In this document: positions 1-9,077 of the stretch, piece after piece
Numbering within the stretch: the first letter of the stretch is position 1
How the letters are laid out: every line of letters begins with the position of its first letter
Origin: Luteibacter rhizovicinus
GTDB taxonomy: Bacteria > Pseudomonadota > Gammaproteobacteria > Xanthomonadales > Rhodanobacteraceae
Length of the DNA stretch: 64,000 bases
Direction of reading: 5' to 3'
NCBI RefSeq assembly: GCF_004342265.1
Contig: NZ_SMCS01000003.1
Coordinates: 310,001-374,000 of the forward strand
Notes under the pieces: generated by a model
Database searches by the model: none
Seen by the model: only the letters and a program-made list of their open reading frames with translations
What the model was told of the DNA's origin: nothing
Translations under genes and position numbers: made by a program

Positions 1-1039
1 CGAGGCACGAAACCGGCGTCATACGCATCAGCCAGGGCAGAAGCAGCGCGAACACGAGGATCCACGCACCGTGCAGCACAGCGGCCATGCGCGTGGCGGA
101 ACCCGCCTGCACATTCGCAGCGCTACGGACGATGACACCCGTCATCGGCAGCGCGCCCAGGAAGCCGCAGATCATATTGCCGATGCCCTGAGCGGCCAGC
201 TCGCGATCGTAGTTGGTGCGTTCGCCATCGTGCATGCGGTCCACCGCCGCCGCCGACAGCAGCGTTTCGGCGCTGGCAATGAATGCGAACGTCGCGGCGG
301 CAATAAGCAACGTGGAATCGAACAGGCCGAAGATGCTGCCCATCGACGGCAGGCTGATCGCCGAGAACAGATTCGACGGCACGTCGACACGGTTCACGTT
401 TACCGCGAAGTACTGCGCGGTAGCGGTCATCGCTACGACGGCGATCAGCGCGCCCGGAAGGAACTTCAGCTTTGCCGGCCGCAGCTTCTCCCATGCCAGC
501 ATGATCGCGATCGTACCCAGACCGATCATCAGGGCGATATGGGATTCGCCCTCACCCGTGAATGCCTCGTACAACGACGCGGGCAACGCGGCGAAATTCT
601 CCAGTCCGCGAGCCTTCGGCGCCGCGTCCATAAGAACATGCGCCTGCGACGCCACGATGAGGATGCCGATGCCCGAAAGCATGCCCGCCACGACGGCGGG
701 CGAGGTCATCCGGAACCACACGCCGACGCGACAGACGCCGGCAACCAGCTGGATCAGGCCCGCCAACAGCACGACCGGACCCAGCGCCGCCACGCCATGC
801 GCGCGCACCAGTTCGAACACGAGAACCGCCAGACCGGCGGCCGGTCCGCTGACCTGCAAAGGCGATCCGGCGAGGAAGCCGACCACCAGACCGCCAACGA
901 TGCCGGATATCAGCCCCGCGGCGGGCGGCATGCCCGACGCGATGGCGATACCCATGCACAGCGGCAGAGCAACAAGAAAAACGACCACCGAACCGAGGAG
1001 GTCGCGGCCAAAAAGGCCTTGGGAAAAGTACGCGCGCAT
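1..1039 (-). CDS. SulP-family anion permease (3' end outside window)
   Basis: The reading frame from the ATG at 1039 runs without a stop off the left edge, so the first 346 residues are visible. It is strongly hydrophobic and opens with MRAYFSQGLFGRDLLGSVVV. It then shows the SulP signature region (SGMPPAAGLISGIVGG, then SPLQVSGPAAGLAVLVFE) and many membrane helices, including FGLFDSTLLIAAATFAFIASAETLLSA. SulP proteins carry sulfate, bicarbonate or other anions through about 14 helices, usually followed by a STAS domain that would lie outside this window. It starts 13 nt after the carbonic anhydrase stop, so the two form one operon. That pairing suggests bicarbonate as the substrate; this is inference. 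Confidence 0.88.
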   Translation of the reverse strand, partial: MRAYFSQGLFGRDLLGSVVVFLVALPLCMGIAIASGMPPAAGLISGIVGGLVVGFLAGSPLQVSGPAAGLAVLVFELVRAHGVAALGPVVLLAGLIQLVAGVCRVGVWFRMTSPAVVAGMLSGIGILIVASQAHVLMDAAPKARGLENFAALPASLYEAFTGEGESHIALMIGLGTIAIMLAWEKLRPAKLKFLPGALIAVVAMTATAQYFAVNVNRVDVPSNLFSAISLPSMGSIFGLFDSTLLIAAATFAFIASAETLLSAAAVDRMHDGERTNYDRELAAQGIGNMICGFLGALPMTGVIVRSAANVQAGSATRMAAVLHGAWILVFALLLPWLMRMTPVSCL

Positions 1040-1052
1040 GATGTTCTTGTCC

Positions 1053-1736
1053 TTAAGCGGCGGAAGCCACCGGCACGGAGAACCGTGCGTGCGGAGTGGC
1101 GTCCGGGAGGTTGCTGCTGCCTGCGACCAGCGGACGGAAACGTCCTTCCGTGGCGTCGAAGGCGGTTATGTCGGTGCGAGCGATGTCGTAAATCCAGCCA
1201 TGGATACGCAGGCTGCCGTTCGCCATCGCTGCCGCCACGACCGGCAGCGTGCGCATGTGCTCAAGCTGGCCGACCACGTTTTCCTCGGTGAGGTAACGCA
1301 GTCCTTCTTCACCTTGCATGGTGGGACGATTCTCGGCGACGACGTAGCGGGCAACATCCGCATGCTTCAGCCACTGCTCGACGGACGGCTTGCCCTTCAG
1401 CAAGGCGGGGTTCTGCAGCGCCTTCATGGCGCCGCAGTCCGAATGGCCGCAGATGACAATGTGCTGCACCTTGAGCGCCGTGACCGCGTATTCGATCGCG
1501 GCGACCACGCCGCTGACGTGCTGGGCGTACGGCGGCACGATGTTGCCGACGTTGCGATATACGAACAGTTCGCCCGGATTGGCGTTGAACAGCAGTTCGG
1601 GCATCACGCGCGAATCGGCGCAGGTGATGAACATCGTGTGCGGCGTCTGGCCGGAGGCGAGTTTGGCGAATAGCTGGCGATGCTCATCGGACATGTCGCG
1701 ACGAAAACGATCGAAACCCTGGATAAGACGTTCCAT
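1053..1736 (-). CDS. Beta-carbonic anhydrase, first copy (SulP-linked)
   Basis: This 227-residue cytoplasmic zinc enzyme interconverts CO2 and bicarbonate. The beta-class ligands are visible: Cys39 with the Asp41-Arg43 dyad in CADSR, then His98 and Cys101 in HSDCGAMKAL. The length is normal for the family. GAGGAA lies about 8 nt before the ATG. It is the first gene of a two-gene unit with the SulP permease. A second beta-carbonic anhydrase at 24653 is clearly related but sits in a different operon, so the two copies probably serve different anion transporters. Confidence 0.95.
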   Translation of the reverse strand: MERLIQGFDRFRRDMSDEHRQLFAKLASGQTPHTMFITCADSRVMPELLFNANPGELFVYRNVGNIVPPYAQHVSGVVAAIEYAVTALKVQHIVICGHSDCGAMKALQNPALLKGKPSVEQWLKHADVARYVVAENRPTMQGEEGLRYLTEENVVGQLEHMRTLPVVAAAMANGSLRIHGWIYDIARTDITAFDATEGRFRPLVAGSSNLPDATPHARFSVPVASAA

Positions 1737-1848
1737 GGGAAATTCCTCTGTCGATAGGGGTAAAGGACGCGCACGAGCACGCGCCTGAAATGCGTTCGGG
1801 GAGAGCGATCGGACGGAAGGCCCGCGGGTATGGCCCGCGACGGCGGTG

Positions 1849-2205
1849 TCAGACGATCGGAGGACGCAAGTCCTGAGGAGGTTCGTGCGACGTCAGTGAC
1901 CTCACGTCCGCAACGGGACGGGAGGCGACGAGCCTTGCCACGGCAAGGCTCGTGGAGGGAGGAACGACAAGCGTGTCGTCGATGCCGCCGTTATCTTCGA
2001 GCGATGGCATGTCGGCGAGAATGTCGTCGCCTCCGGCGGCATCGTCCGCGCCGGTGAATACATGCGATACGGCATGCTCGGTCATTGCCGAATGCGTCGA
2101 AGCGGCATACGCCGTATGCAAACAGGCGCTGGCAAACAGAAGCGCGAACAGCACGAGGATCGTGCGGGTCATGCGTCGGGTTGCTGATAGCGTCGGAGAG
2201 CTCAT
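1849..2205 (-). CDS. Small secreted protein of unknown function
   Basis: The product is 118 residues from the ATG at 2205; a later start at 2172 would put the signal peptide at the very N-terminus. A hydrophobic signal (RTILVLFALLFASACLHTAYA) is followed by an acidic, low-complexity mature part with DDAAGGDD and DNGGIDD and a C-terminal PPQDLRPP. I recognise no family. It lies upstream of, and in the same direction as, the carbonic anhydrase-SulP pair, about 110 nt away. The AT-rich stretch at about 2280-2400 probably holds its promoter. The signal peptide and typical codon use favour a real gene. Confidence 0.55.
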   Translation of the reverse strand: MSSPTLSATRRMTRTILVLFALLFASACLHTAYAASTHSAMTEHAVSHVFTGADDAAGGDDILADMPSLEDNGGIDDTLVVPPSTSLAVARLVASRPVADVRSLTSHEPPQDLRPPIV

Positions 2206-2449
2206 GGAGCAAAACCTACGCAGCCGCGAATCGCCTTGCAAGTGTGGCGACGCAACACGTGTTGAAGGAATGACGCGTGACGTATCTTATATTCAGCTTA
2301 GCTCGAATAAAAAAACACTATTTACAATAACTTGAGAAGCATACTGAACAAACGGAGTATCCGAAAAAAACTTGCCATTTCCGTGTACGCACGACGATAT
2401 TCGCAACGCTTCGCCGCCATGCGGCATACGACATTTCTCAGTAGACGTC

Positions 2450-2482
2450 CAAAAAGAAAGCGGCGGGCTTGCGCCCGCCGCT
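2450..2482 (-). terminator. Rho-independent terminator of the porin gene
   Basis: GCGGCGGGC and GCCCGCCGC form a 9-bp stem around TTGC at 2460-2481. On the minus strand it is followed by TTTCTTTTT. It lies just past the porin stop at 2528. Confidence 0.85.
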
Positions 2483-2527
2483 TGTCGTCCCTGAGCCGAA
2501 CTCCTTTCAGATAACCGTTACTCCGGC

Positions 2528-3904
2528 TTAGAAGGTCAACAGACCCCAGAAGCCGACTTCGTCCGTCTTGTACTCATACTTCGTGGCGTCCGGGCCATCG
2601 AGCTTGTTGTGCTTGTAAGCCAGGGCGAGCTTCAGATTCTTGAACACGTCGTACGAAACACCCGCGTTGTAATACGTGTCTTTCAGCTTGCGCTCGGCAT
2701 TGGTCGGCGTCGTGTACTTGTAGTTCAGGCTATCGTAGCGAGCGAACACGGCCCACTGCGGCAGGAACTTCCAGTCGGCCCACAGCGAGTAACCATCGGC
2801 CTTGTCCTTGACGGACAGCGGCGCCGTGCCGGTACCGGCGTACTTCAGGATGTCGTCCCAGTTCTGGGCGTGGAAGTATTCGCCACCGACGCCGAAGGTC
2901 TTGTCGCGCCAGGCCACCATGAAGTCGCCACGCGAAGCATCGCGGGTCGGCTGACCGTTCTGGACGTCATTGCCGCGCTTGCCGGTGTAACCACCCACGG
3001 CGATAACCATCTGCTCGATCGGCGAGTAACCGAAGCGAGCTTCGGCATCGACGCTGTCCGAACGGCTCGGATTGCGGAAACCGCGACCATTGACGACCGA
3101 CAACTGGTAGTTGATGGAGTTGTCGCCCGTCGTGGCGCCCAGAGCGTGGATACCCCAGTCGGACGAGTTGCCGAAGGCGCCGACGCCACCGGCGTTAGCC
3201 GTGGAACCCGCGCGACCGCCTTCGAACGAACGGTCGGTGATCGTGTTCTCCAGGAAGCGGTAGCCGTACCACTTCTCGACGAACGGAATCCAGGGCATGT
3301 CGGCCGCACCGAAGCGGACCGTAAAGAGCGGATCGAACTTACCCTGCACGTAGGCCTTCTTCACGAAGAGGCTGGTCTGCGAGATGGTCGAAACGTAGTT
3401 GAAGTCGGTGGTGAGGTTCGCCGACCAGATATCGTCGAACTGGTGGTCGACCGTCAGGTAGAAGCGCTTCACGTCGTAGCCGGTGCCATTCGTGGCGCCG
3501 TGGCCATCGACCTTGCGGCCAGCACCGGTGGAAGCGAATTCCTTGTGATCGACGTTGGTGAAGTCGAAGAACATCGTGCCGCCGATCTTCGTGTTGTTCA
3601 CCAGCTTGTCGATCTTGTCGAACCTCTTCGCCAGGTCCTCGACCGGCTTGGCGGCGGCGACCTGGACGTTGTTGACAGCCTGAGCCGTCTCGACCTGAGC
3701 GTCGGCCTGTGCGTCCTGCTTGGTCTCGAGCTCGGCGACCTTCGCCTGCAGCGCCGCAAGCTGGGCCTGCATCTGCTCGAGCGTGGCGGCATCGACCGTG
3801 ACCCGGGCCGGCGGCTTCGTGGCTTTCGGCGTCGCGGCGAGAGCCGAGAAGCTGGTAACGCCCAAGCCGGTGGCGATAGCTACCGCGAGCAATGTGGAAC
3901 GCAT
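2528..3904 (-). CDS. OprP/OprO-type phosphate-selective porin
   Basis: This outer-membrane porin has 458 residues. The start at 3904 is chosen because GGAG lies 7 nt upstream and it opens the signal peptide (MRSTLLAVAIATGLGVTSFSALA). A short alpha-helical coiled-coil segment follows (LEQMQAQLAALQAKVAELETKQ). Then come alternating beta strands of a 16-strand porin ending in a C-terminal aromatic (VGFWGLLTF), as outer-membrane insertion requires. The fold resembles the Porin_O_P family, which carries phosphate or polyphosphate across the outer membrane. The nearby pst operon supports a phosphate role, but a different anion or sugar cannot be excluded from sequence. Confidence 0.85.
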   Translation of the reverse strand: MRSTLLAVAIATGLGVTSFSALAATPKATKPPARVTVDAATLEQMQAQLAALQAKVAELETKQDAQADAQVETAQAVNNVQVAAAKPVEDLAKRFDKIDKLVNNTKIGGTMFFDFTNVDHKEFASTGAGRKVDGHGATNGTGYDVKRFYLTVDHQFDDIWSANLTTDFNYVSTISQTSLFVKKAYVQGKFDPLFTVRFGAADMPWIPFVEKWYGYRFLENTITDRSFEGGRAGSTANAGGVGAFGNSSDWGIHALGATTGDNSINYQLSVVNGRGFRNPSRSDSVDAEARFGYSPIEQMVIAVGGYTGKRGNDVQNGQPTRDASRGDFMVAWRDKTFGVGGEYFHAQNWDDILKYAGTGTAPLSVKDKADGYSLWADWKFLPQWAVFARYDSLNYKYTTPTNAERKLKDTYYNAGVSYDVFKNLKLALAYKHNKLDGPDATKYEYKTDEVGFWGLLTF

Positions 3905-4119
3905 GGAATGTCTCCGCTTGATTGAATAAGGCATGGCTTCCCCCTGTCACCCCATACGAAATTTCTCAAGGAGGGGTCTGACGGCGCGCAGCATGGGCTC
4001 GCCCGTTTACCGTTCGATGCAGTTTTTGTTACAAAATGACGACACCGGTACGCGGCCTTAACATCTCGGATCGTCAAAGGGGCAGGAACCGCCGGTCGCG
4101 GGGCTGATATCCTTCGCGC

Positions 4120-4782
4120 ATGGATAAACCGAGCAACAGCACCGCCCTGCGCATGGCCGAGCGGTTCAGGGGGTTTCTGCCCGTCGTCGTAGACGTCGAG
4201 ACGGGCGGTTTCGACCCGGAACGCGACGCCCTGCTTGAGATCGCGGTCGTCCCCATCGCCATGGAACCGTCGGGCCTGGTCGTGCCGCTACCGGCCATTT
4301 CGGCGAACGTAGAGGCCTTCCCGGGCGCGAACATCGATCCCCGCTCGCTGGAGATCACGGGCATCGATCCCGATCACCCCTTCCGAGGCGCGCTGACCGA
4401 ACGGGCGGCGCTGGATCACGTATTCAATGGCGTACGCACGGCGATGCGCGATGCCGACTGCCAGCGCGCCGTCCTCGTCGGCCATAACTCGGCCTTCGAC
4501 CTTGCCTTCCTGAACGCAGCCGTCCGTCGCGTGGGCCATAAGCGCAACCCGTTCCATCCTTTCAGCAGCTTCGACACCGCCACGCTCGGCGGCCTGGCCT
4601 ATGGTCAGACGGTCCTGAGCAAGGCCGTCCTCGCGGCAGGCATCGAGTTCGACGCCCGCGAGGCGCACTCGGCGATTTACGACGCGGAGCGCACGGCGGA
4701 GCTTTTCTGCGAGATCGTGAACCGCTGGCGCCGACTGGAGTTACTGGAACGGGACCAGGCGGGAGTTGTTGTGGTTCTTTGA
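4120..4782 (+). CDS. rnt: Ribonuclease T (DEDDh 3'-5' exoribonuclease)
   Basis: The 220-residue product trims the 3' ends of tRNA and other stable RNAs in the cytoplasm as a dimer. All five DEDDh residues are visible: Asp25 and Glu27 in VVDVETGG, Asp127 in [10 protein letters not shown], His183 and Asp188 in HSAIYDAE. The N-terminal [19 protein letters not shown] is typical of RNase T. It stands alone, divergent from the porin and upstream of pstS, with no obvious functional link to phosphate uptake. Confidence 0.95.
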   Translation: MDKPSNSTALRMAERFRGFLPVVVDVETGGFDPERDALLEIAVVPIAMEPSGLVVPLPAISANVEAFPGANIDPRSLEITGIDPDHPFRGALTERAALDHVFNGVRTAMRDADCQRAVLVGHNSAFDLAFLNAAVRRVGHKRNPFHPFSSFDTATLGGLAYGQTVLSKAVLAAGIEFDAREAHSAIYDAERTAELFCEIVNRWRRLELLERDQAGVVVVL

Positions 4783-4789
4783 GGTCGCC

Positions 4790-4931
4790 CTTGCACAGGC
4801 AGGAGCCCAGGGCGAGCACGCATGCATGAGCGTTATCGACGAGGGTCGCGCGCTTAGAGCGTGAATGGACGTTATCGCGACAACCGATTGCACCGCACTG
4901 GGTCCAGCCTGCGCAGGAGCGACGAGCACAA
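4790..4931 (+). repeat. Degenerate inverted doublet of a second REP-like family
   Basis: The left half (about 4790-4815, ACAGGCAGGAGCCCAG) and right half (about 4900-4926, CTGGGTCCAGCCTGCGCAGG) are imperfect reverse complements. The same words recur at 43640-43770. The spacer has no gene. With the Pho-box-like site it accounts for most of the 4783-5198 gap, in which I see nothing else. Confidence 0.5.
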
Positions 4932-5096
4932 TGAGCGGCGACTCCCAACCCCTCGTCCATCATCAACCTGTAACAAACACCCCTCACCATCTCCGGTCAG
5001 GGGAAACAGGTTGTCCGCGTCCAACCTCGTGAAAACGAGGCCCAGCGGCAGTTGCAGGCCCATCCCCCGGCCCGGAAGACGACAACCGGACGGTGG

Positions 5097-5125
5097 GTGT
5101 CATACAGCTGAAACAATTAACTCAT
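5097..5125 (+). promoter_or_regulatory. Pho-box-like PhoB site before pstS
   Basis: GTGTCAT at 5097, CTGAAAC at 5108 and AACTCAT at 5119 repeat at exact 11-bp spacing. They match 6, 4 and 4 of 7 positions of the PhoB half-site CTGTCAT. The site lies about 75-100 nt before the pstS start, where a phosphate-starvation promoter is expected. The match is seen; PhoB binding is inference. Confidence 0.6.
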
Positions 5126-5198
5126 TTCATTGCAACACGGGACCCCTGAAATAGAGAGCGGGCGGGCTCGCCCGACACCTTCCATCCGAGGAACTACC

Positions 5199-6218
5199 GT
5201 GTTGACCTCAAGCAAACTCCGCATCGCCACGATCGTCGCCGCCTCCCTGTTCGGCATGGCCGCCCAGGCCACCGACATCACCGGTGCCGGCTCGAGCTTC
5301 GTATACCCCGTGCTTTCCAAATGGTCGGCGACCTATGCCGAGAAGACCGGCAACAAGCTCAACTACCAGTCGGTCGGCTCCGGCGCCGGCGTCGCCCAGA
5401 TCAAGGAAGGCACCATCGACTTCGGCGCGTCCGACGCTCCGATGAAGGCCGAAGACCTCCAGCAGTTCGGCCTGGGTCAGTTCCCGGTCGTGGTCGGCGG
5501 CATCGTGCCCGTCGTCAACATCAAGGGCATCGAAGCCGGTCAGCTGAAGCTGGACGGCGAAACCCTCGCCGACATCTACCTCGGCAAGATCACCAACTGG
5601 AACGATCCGAAGATCGTCGCCCTCAATGCGGGCCTGACGATTCCGTCGTTCAAGATCACGGTCGTGCATCGCTCGGACGGTTCGGGCACCTCGTTCAACT
5701 TCACCAACTACCTCTCGAAGGTCAGCAACGAGTGGGCGACCAAGGTGAAGTTCGGCACGGCCGTCGAATGGCCGGCTGGCGTGGGTGGCAAGGGTAACGA
5801 AGGCGTGTCGCAGTACGTGCGCCAGATCCCGGGCTCGATCGGTTACGTCGAGTACGCCTACGCGACCAAGAACAAGATCACCTACGCACAGCTCAAGAAC
5901 GCCTCGGGCGCCTGGGTGCAGCCGAACGCCAAGTCGTTCGCCGCCGCTGCCGCCACGGCCGACTGGAAAAGCTCCAAGGACTTCAACCTGATCATGACCA
6001 ACGCGCCGGGCGCCGAAGCCTGGCCGATCACGGCGACCACGTGGGTCATCATGTACAAGAAGGCCAAGAACGCTTCGCATGCCAAGGTGGCTTTCGACTT
6101 CTTCAAGTGGTCCCTCGAGAACGGTCAGGAACAGGCCGCTTCGCTCGACTACGTCGCCCTGCCGGACACGCTGGTCAAGCAGATCGAAGGTTACTGGTCG
6201 GCCGAGTTCAAGAACTAA
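5199..6218 (+). CDS. pstS: Periplasmic phosphate-binding protein PstS
   Basis: PstS captures phosphate in the periplasm for the PstCAB importer. The GTG at 5199 is preferred: CGAGGA lies 7 nt upstream and the signal peptide (KLRIATIVAASLFGMAAQA) begins there, giving 339 residues. The mature protein begins TDITGAGSSFVYPVLSKW, with the family's phosphate-contact segments GAGSSF, SGAGVAQI, DFGASDAPM and HRSDGSGTSFNF. Length is normal. It heads pstSCAB-phoU, behind a Pho-box-like site. A strong hairpin after the stop separates it from pstC, which fits the usual excess of PstS over the channel. Confidence 0.97.
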   Translation: MLTSSKLRIATIVAASLFGMAAQATDITGAGSSFVYPVLSKWSATYAEKTGNKLNYQSVGSGAGVAQIKEGTIDFGASDAPMKAEDLQQFGLGQFPVVVGGIVPVVNIKGIEAGQLKLDGETLADIYLGKITNWNDPKIVALNAGLTIPSFKITVVHRSDGSGTSFNFTNYLSKVSNEWATKVKFGTAVEWPAGVGGKGNEGVSQYVRQIPGSIGYVEYAYATKNKITYAQLKNASGAWVQPNAKSFAAAAATADWKSSKDFNLIMTNAPGAEAWPITATTWVIMYKKAKNASHAKVAFDFFKWSLENGQEQAASLDYVALPDTLVKQIEGYWSAEFKN

Positions 6219-6259
6219 GACATACCGTCGGGCCATCGGCCACGACGTGACGTAAAGGC

Positions 6260-6289
6260 GGGTCGCCGTCCCTTGAGGGGCGGCGACCC
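6260..6289 (+). promoter_or_regulatory. Intercistronic hairpin between pstS and pstC
   Basis: GGGTCGCCG (6260-6268) pairs perfectly with CGGCGACCC (6281-6289). There is no U-run, so it more likely protects the pstS 3' end or partly attenuates read-through than fully terminates. Confidence 0.6.
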
Positions 6290-6322
6290 ATCGCCGTAAT
6301 GATCCAGAGGAAAGCCGGCCCC

Positions 6323-7351
6323 ATGCATGCAAGCATCAGTCTTCCCGTCTCACCCGCCCGGCAGGCGGAGGCGGCGCGCAACGCGCGAGATGCACGCAAC
6401 GACCGTGTCTTCGGGTGGGTGCTCAAAGCCTGTGCCCTGCTCGTCCTGGCCTCGCTGATCGGCGCGGCCGCCTCGACCCTCTGGGGTGGCAGCGACGCAT
6501 TCAGAACCTTCGGCTGGGGCTTCCTTACCAGCGACGCCTGGGATCCGGGCAACGACCGCTTCGGCGCCCTCGTTCCGGTCATGGGCACCGTGGTCACGGC
6601 GCTCATCGCCCTGCTCATCGCCGTGCCGATCAGCTTCGGCATCGCACTCTTTCTTACCGAGATCGCCCCGTCGTGGCTGCGCGGTCCGGTCAGCTCCGCC
6701 ATCGAACTGCTCGCGGGTATCCCGTCGATCATCTACGGCATGTGGGGCCTCTTCATTTTCGCCCCGTTCGTCGCCGAACACATCAAGCCCTGGCTGATGA
6801 ACACCTTCAGCGACGCGCCGCCCGACGGCCAGATTTCCTGGCTGGTGCAGCACGTGCCCTGGATCGCGAAATTCTTTTCCAGCGATTACCCCTTCTTCGG
6901 CGCAGGCGTGCTGACCGCGGGCATGGTGCTCGCGATCATGATCATCCCGTTCATTTCGTCGGTCATGCGCGAGGTTTTCCAGACCGTACCCACCCGCCTC
7001 AAGGAGTCGGCGTACGCGTTGGGTTCCAGCACGTGGGAAGTGGTCTGGGACATCGTGCTTCCGTATACCCGCTCGGCGGTGATCGGCGGCGTCTTCCTCG
7101 GCCTTGGCCGTGCGCTGGGCGAAACGATGGCGGTGGCCTTCGTGCTCGGCAATACCTTCAAGTTCACGCCGTCGATCCTGGAAACGGGTAGCTCCATTGC
7201 CTCGACCATCGCCAACCAGTTCGGCGAAGCCGAAGGTCTGCAGAAGTCGGCATTGATGGCGCTGGCCTTCCTGCTCTTCGTCGTCACCTTCATCGTCCTG
7301 CTGATCGCGCGCCTCATGCTGCGCCAGCTGGGCAACCGGGAGGGTCGCTGA
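6323..7351 (+). CDS. pstC: Phosphate ABC transporter permease PstC
   Basis: PstC is one of the two inner-membrane channel subunits of the high-affinity phosphate importer. The ATG at 6323 is chosen because AGAGGAAA lies about 9 nt before it (342 residues); an ATG at 6299 lacks such a site. About six membrane helices are visible, beginning with KACALLVLASLIGAAASTLW. The ABC-permease EAA-like loop is seen in LKESAYALGSSTWEVVWDIV and GVFLGLGRALGETMAVAFVL. The stop overlaps the pstA start (TGATG), indicating translational coupling. Confidence 0.96.
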   Translation: MHASISLPVSPARQAEAARNARDARNDRVFGWVLKACALLVLASLIGAAASTLWGGSDAFRTFGWGFLTSDAWDPGNDRFGALVPVMGTVVTALIALLIAVPISFGIALFLTEIAPSWLRGPVSSAIELLAGIPSIIYGMWGLFIFAPFVAEHIKPWLMNTFSDAPPDGQISWLVQHVPWIAKFFSSDYPFFGAGVLTAGMVLAIMIIPFISSVMREVFQTVPTRLKESAYALGSSTWEVVWDIVLPYTRSAVIGGVFLGLGRALGETMAVAFVLGNTFKFTPSILETGSSIASTIANQFGEAEGLQKSALMALAFLLFVVTFIVLLIARLMLRQLGNREGR

Positions 7352-8223
7352 TGGCTTCCTCGCACATCTATGCAAAACGCCGCATCAAGAACATCGTGGC
7401 GATGGTGCTCAGCGTCGCGGCGACCGCCATCGGCCTTATCTTCCTGGCATGGATTCTTTGGGAAACCCTCAGCCAGGGCATTGCGGCCATCAAGCCTCAG
7501 CTGTTCACGAAGATCACCGCGTATCGCGAAGAAGGCGGCCTGGCGAATGCGATGGTCGGCAGCCTGATCCTCAACACGCTGGGCATCCTGATCGCCACGC
7601 CCATCGGCGTGATGGCGGGCACGTGGCTGTCGGAGTACTCGCTGCGTTCGCGCCTCGGTCCGATCATCCGCTTCCTCAACGACATTCTGCTTTCCGCGCC
7701 GTCGATCGTGCTTGGCCTGTTCGCCTATACGATCATCGTGCTGCCGATGAAGTGGGCGACCAACGGCGACATCACCTTCTCGGGCTTCGCCGGTGGCATC
7801 GCGCTCGCGCTGATCGCCCTGCCCGTCATCGTCCGCACGACCGACGAAATGCTTCGCCTGGTGCCTTCCACGCTGCGCGAGGCCGCGCTTTCGCTTGGCG
7901 TGCCGCAATGGAAGCTGACGGTCCAGATCCTGATCCGCTCGGCGCGCTCGGGCATCGTGACCGGCGTACTGCTCGCCCTCGCCCGCATCAGCGGCGAAAC
8001 CGCGCCGTTGCTGTTCACGGCGTTCGGCAACAATTTCATGACGTTCAATCCGCTGGACAAGATGCCGAGCCTTCCGCAGGTCATCTACGAATACACGAAG
8101 GATCCCAGCCCGGATATCAACACGCTCGCGTGGGCCGGCGCATTCGTCCTGACCATGTTCGTCCTGCTGCTCAGCCTCACTGCCCGCTTCGCGTTCTCGC
8201 GCTCCAAGGTGTCCCATGACTAA
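7351..8223 (+). CDS. pstA: Phosphate ABC transporter permease PstA
   Basis: This 290-residue inner-membrane partner of PstC has about six helices. The EAA-type loop that docks to PstB is seen in [20 protein letters not shown], followed by [20 protein letters not shown], which is typical of PstA. Its ATG overlaps the pstC stop and its 3' end overlaps pstB by 8 nt, so the three transporter subunits are translated as a coupled unit. Confidence 0.96.
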   Translation: MASSHIYAKRRIKNIVAMVLSVAATAIGLIFLAWILWETLSQGIAAIKPQLFTKITAYREEGGLANAMVGSLILNTLGILIATPIGVMAGTWLSEYSLRSRLGPIIRFLNDILLSAPSIVLGLFAYTIIVLPMKWATNGDITFSGFAGGIALALIALPVIVRTTDEMLRLVPSTLREAALSLGVPQWKLTVQILIRSARSGIVTGVLLALARISGETAPLLFTAFGNNFMTFNPLDKMPSLPQVIYEYTKDPSPDINTLAWAGAFVLTMFVLLLSLTARFAFSRSKVSHD

Positions 8224-9043
8224 CATGAACGAAGCAGCCCCCAGCTTCGCCGCCACCGCGCAGACCGGCAAGCCCGACAACTCGCAGTTCCCGACGAAAA
8301 TGACGGTGCGCGACCTCAACTTCCATTACGGCGACTTCCACGCGCTGAAAAATATCGCGATGGATATTCCCGAGAAGAAGGTCACGGCCATCATCGGACC
8401 GTCCGGCTGCGGCAAATCGACGTTGCTGCGCATCTTCAACCGCATCTACGCGATCTATCCGAAGCTGGTCGCCACGGGCGAAATCGTGCTGGATGGCGAG
8501 AACATCCTCGACGCGAAGTACTCGCTGAATCGCCTGCGCAGCAAGGTAGGCATGGTCTTCCAGAAGCCCGTACCGTTTCCCATGACGATCTTCGAGAACG
8601 TCGCCTACGGCATTCGGCATCACGAAAAGCTCTCGCGTGCCGACATGGAAAGCCGCGTCGAACAGGCGCTGCGCAGCGCCGCCCTGTGGGACGAGGTGAA
8701 GGATAAACTGAAGCAGAGCGCTCTCGGCCTCTCCGGCGGTCAGCAGCAGCGTCTTTGCATCGCCCGCGGTATCGCCCTGAAACCGGAAGTGCTGCTGCTC
8801 GACGAACCTACCTCCGCCCTGGACCCGATCGCGACCAGCCGCATCGAGCAGCTGGTCGAGGAACTGAAGAACGATTACACAATCGTCATCGTCACGCATA
8901 ACATGCAGCAGGCGGCGCGTTGTTCCGACCTTACCGCGTTCATGTACATGGGCGAGCTGGTCGAGTTCGACCGTACGGAGAAGATCTTCACCAAGCCGAA
9001 CAAGAAGCAGACCGAAGACTATATTACCGGCCGTTTCGGTTAA
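8216..9043 (+). CDS. pstB: Phosphate ABC transporter ATPase PstB
   Basis: PstB is the 275-residue cytoplasmic ATPase that powers PstCA. Walker A is GPSGCGKST (residues 61-69), the ABC signature is LSGGQQQRL, and Walker B with the catalytic Glu is [13 protein letters not shown], followed by the switch His in IVTHNMQQA. An N-terminal extension of about 25 residues before the ABC core is slightly longer than in E. coli. It overlaps pstA and precedes phoU. Confidence 0.97.
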   Translation: MTNMNEAAPSFAATAQTGKPDNSQFPTKMTVRDLNFHYGDFHALKNIAMDIPEKKVTAIIGPSGCGKSTLLRIFNRIYAIYPKLVATGEIVLDGENILDAKYSLNRLRSKVGMVFQKPVPFPMTIFENVAYGIRHHEKLSRADMESRVEQALRSAALWDEVKDKLKQSALGLSGGQQQRLCIARGIALKPEVLLLDEPTSALDPIATSRIEQLVEELKNDYTIVIVTHNMQQAARCSDLTAFMYMGELVEFDRTEKIFTKPNKKQTEDYITGRFG

Positions 9044-9077
9044 GTCCTCCGCCACGACCCCATTGAAGGCAAAGCGC

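Noticed and set aside
4022-4045. Possible Pho box upstream of the porin gene (GTCATTTTGTAACA on the minus strand)
   Set aside because: One half-site is fair but the second is not at 11-bp spacing, so the match is too weak to list.
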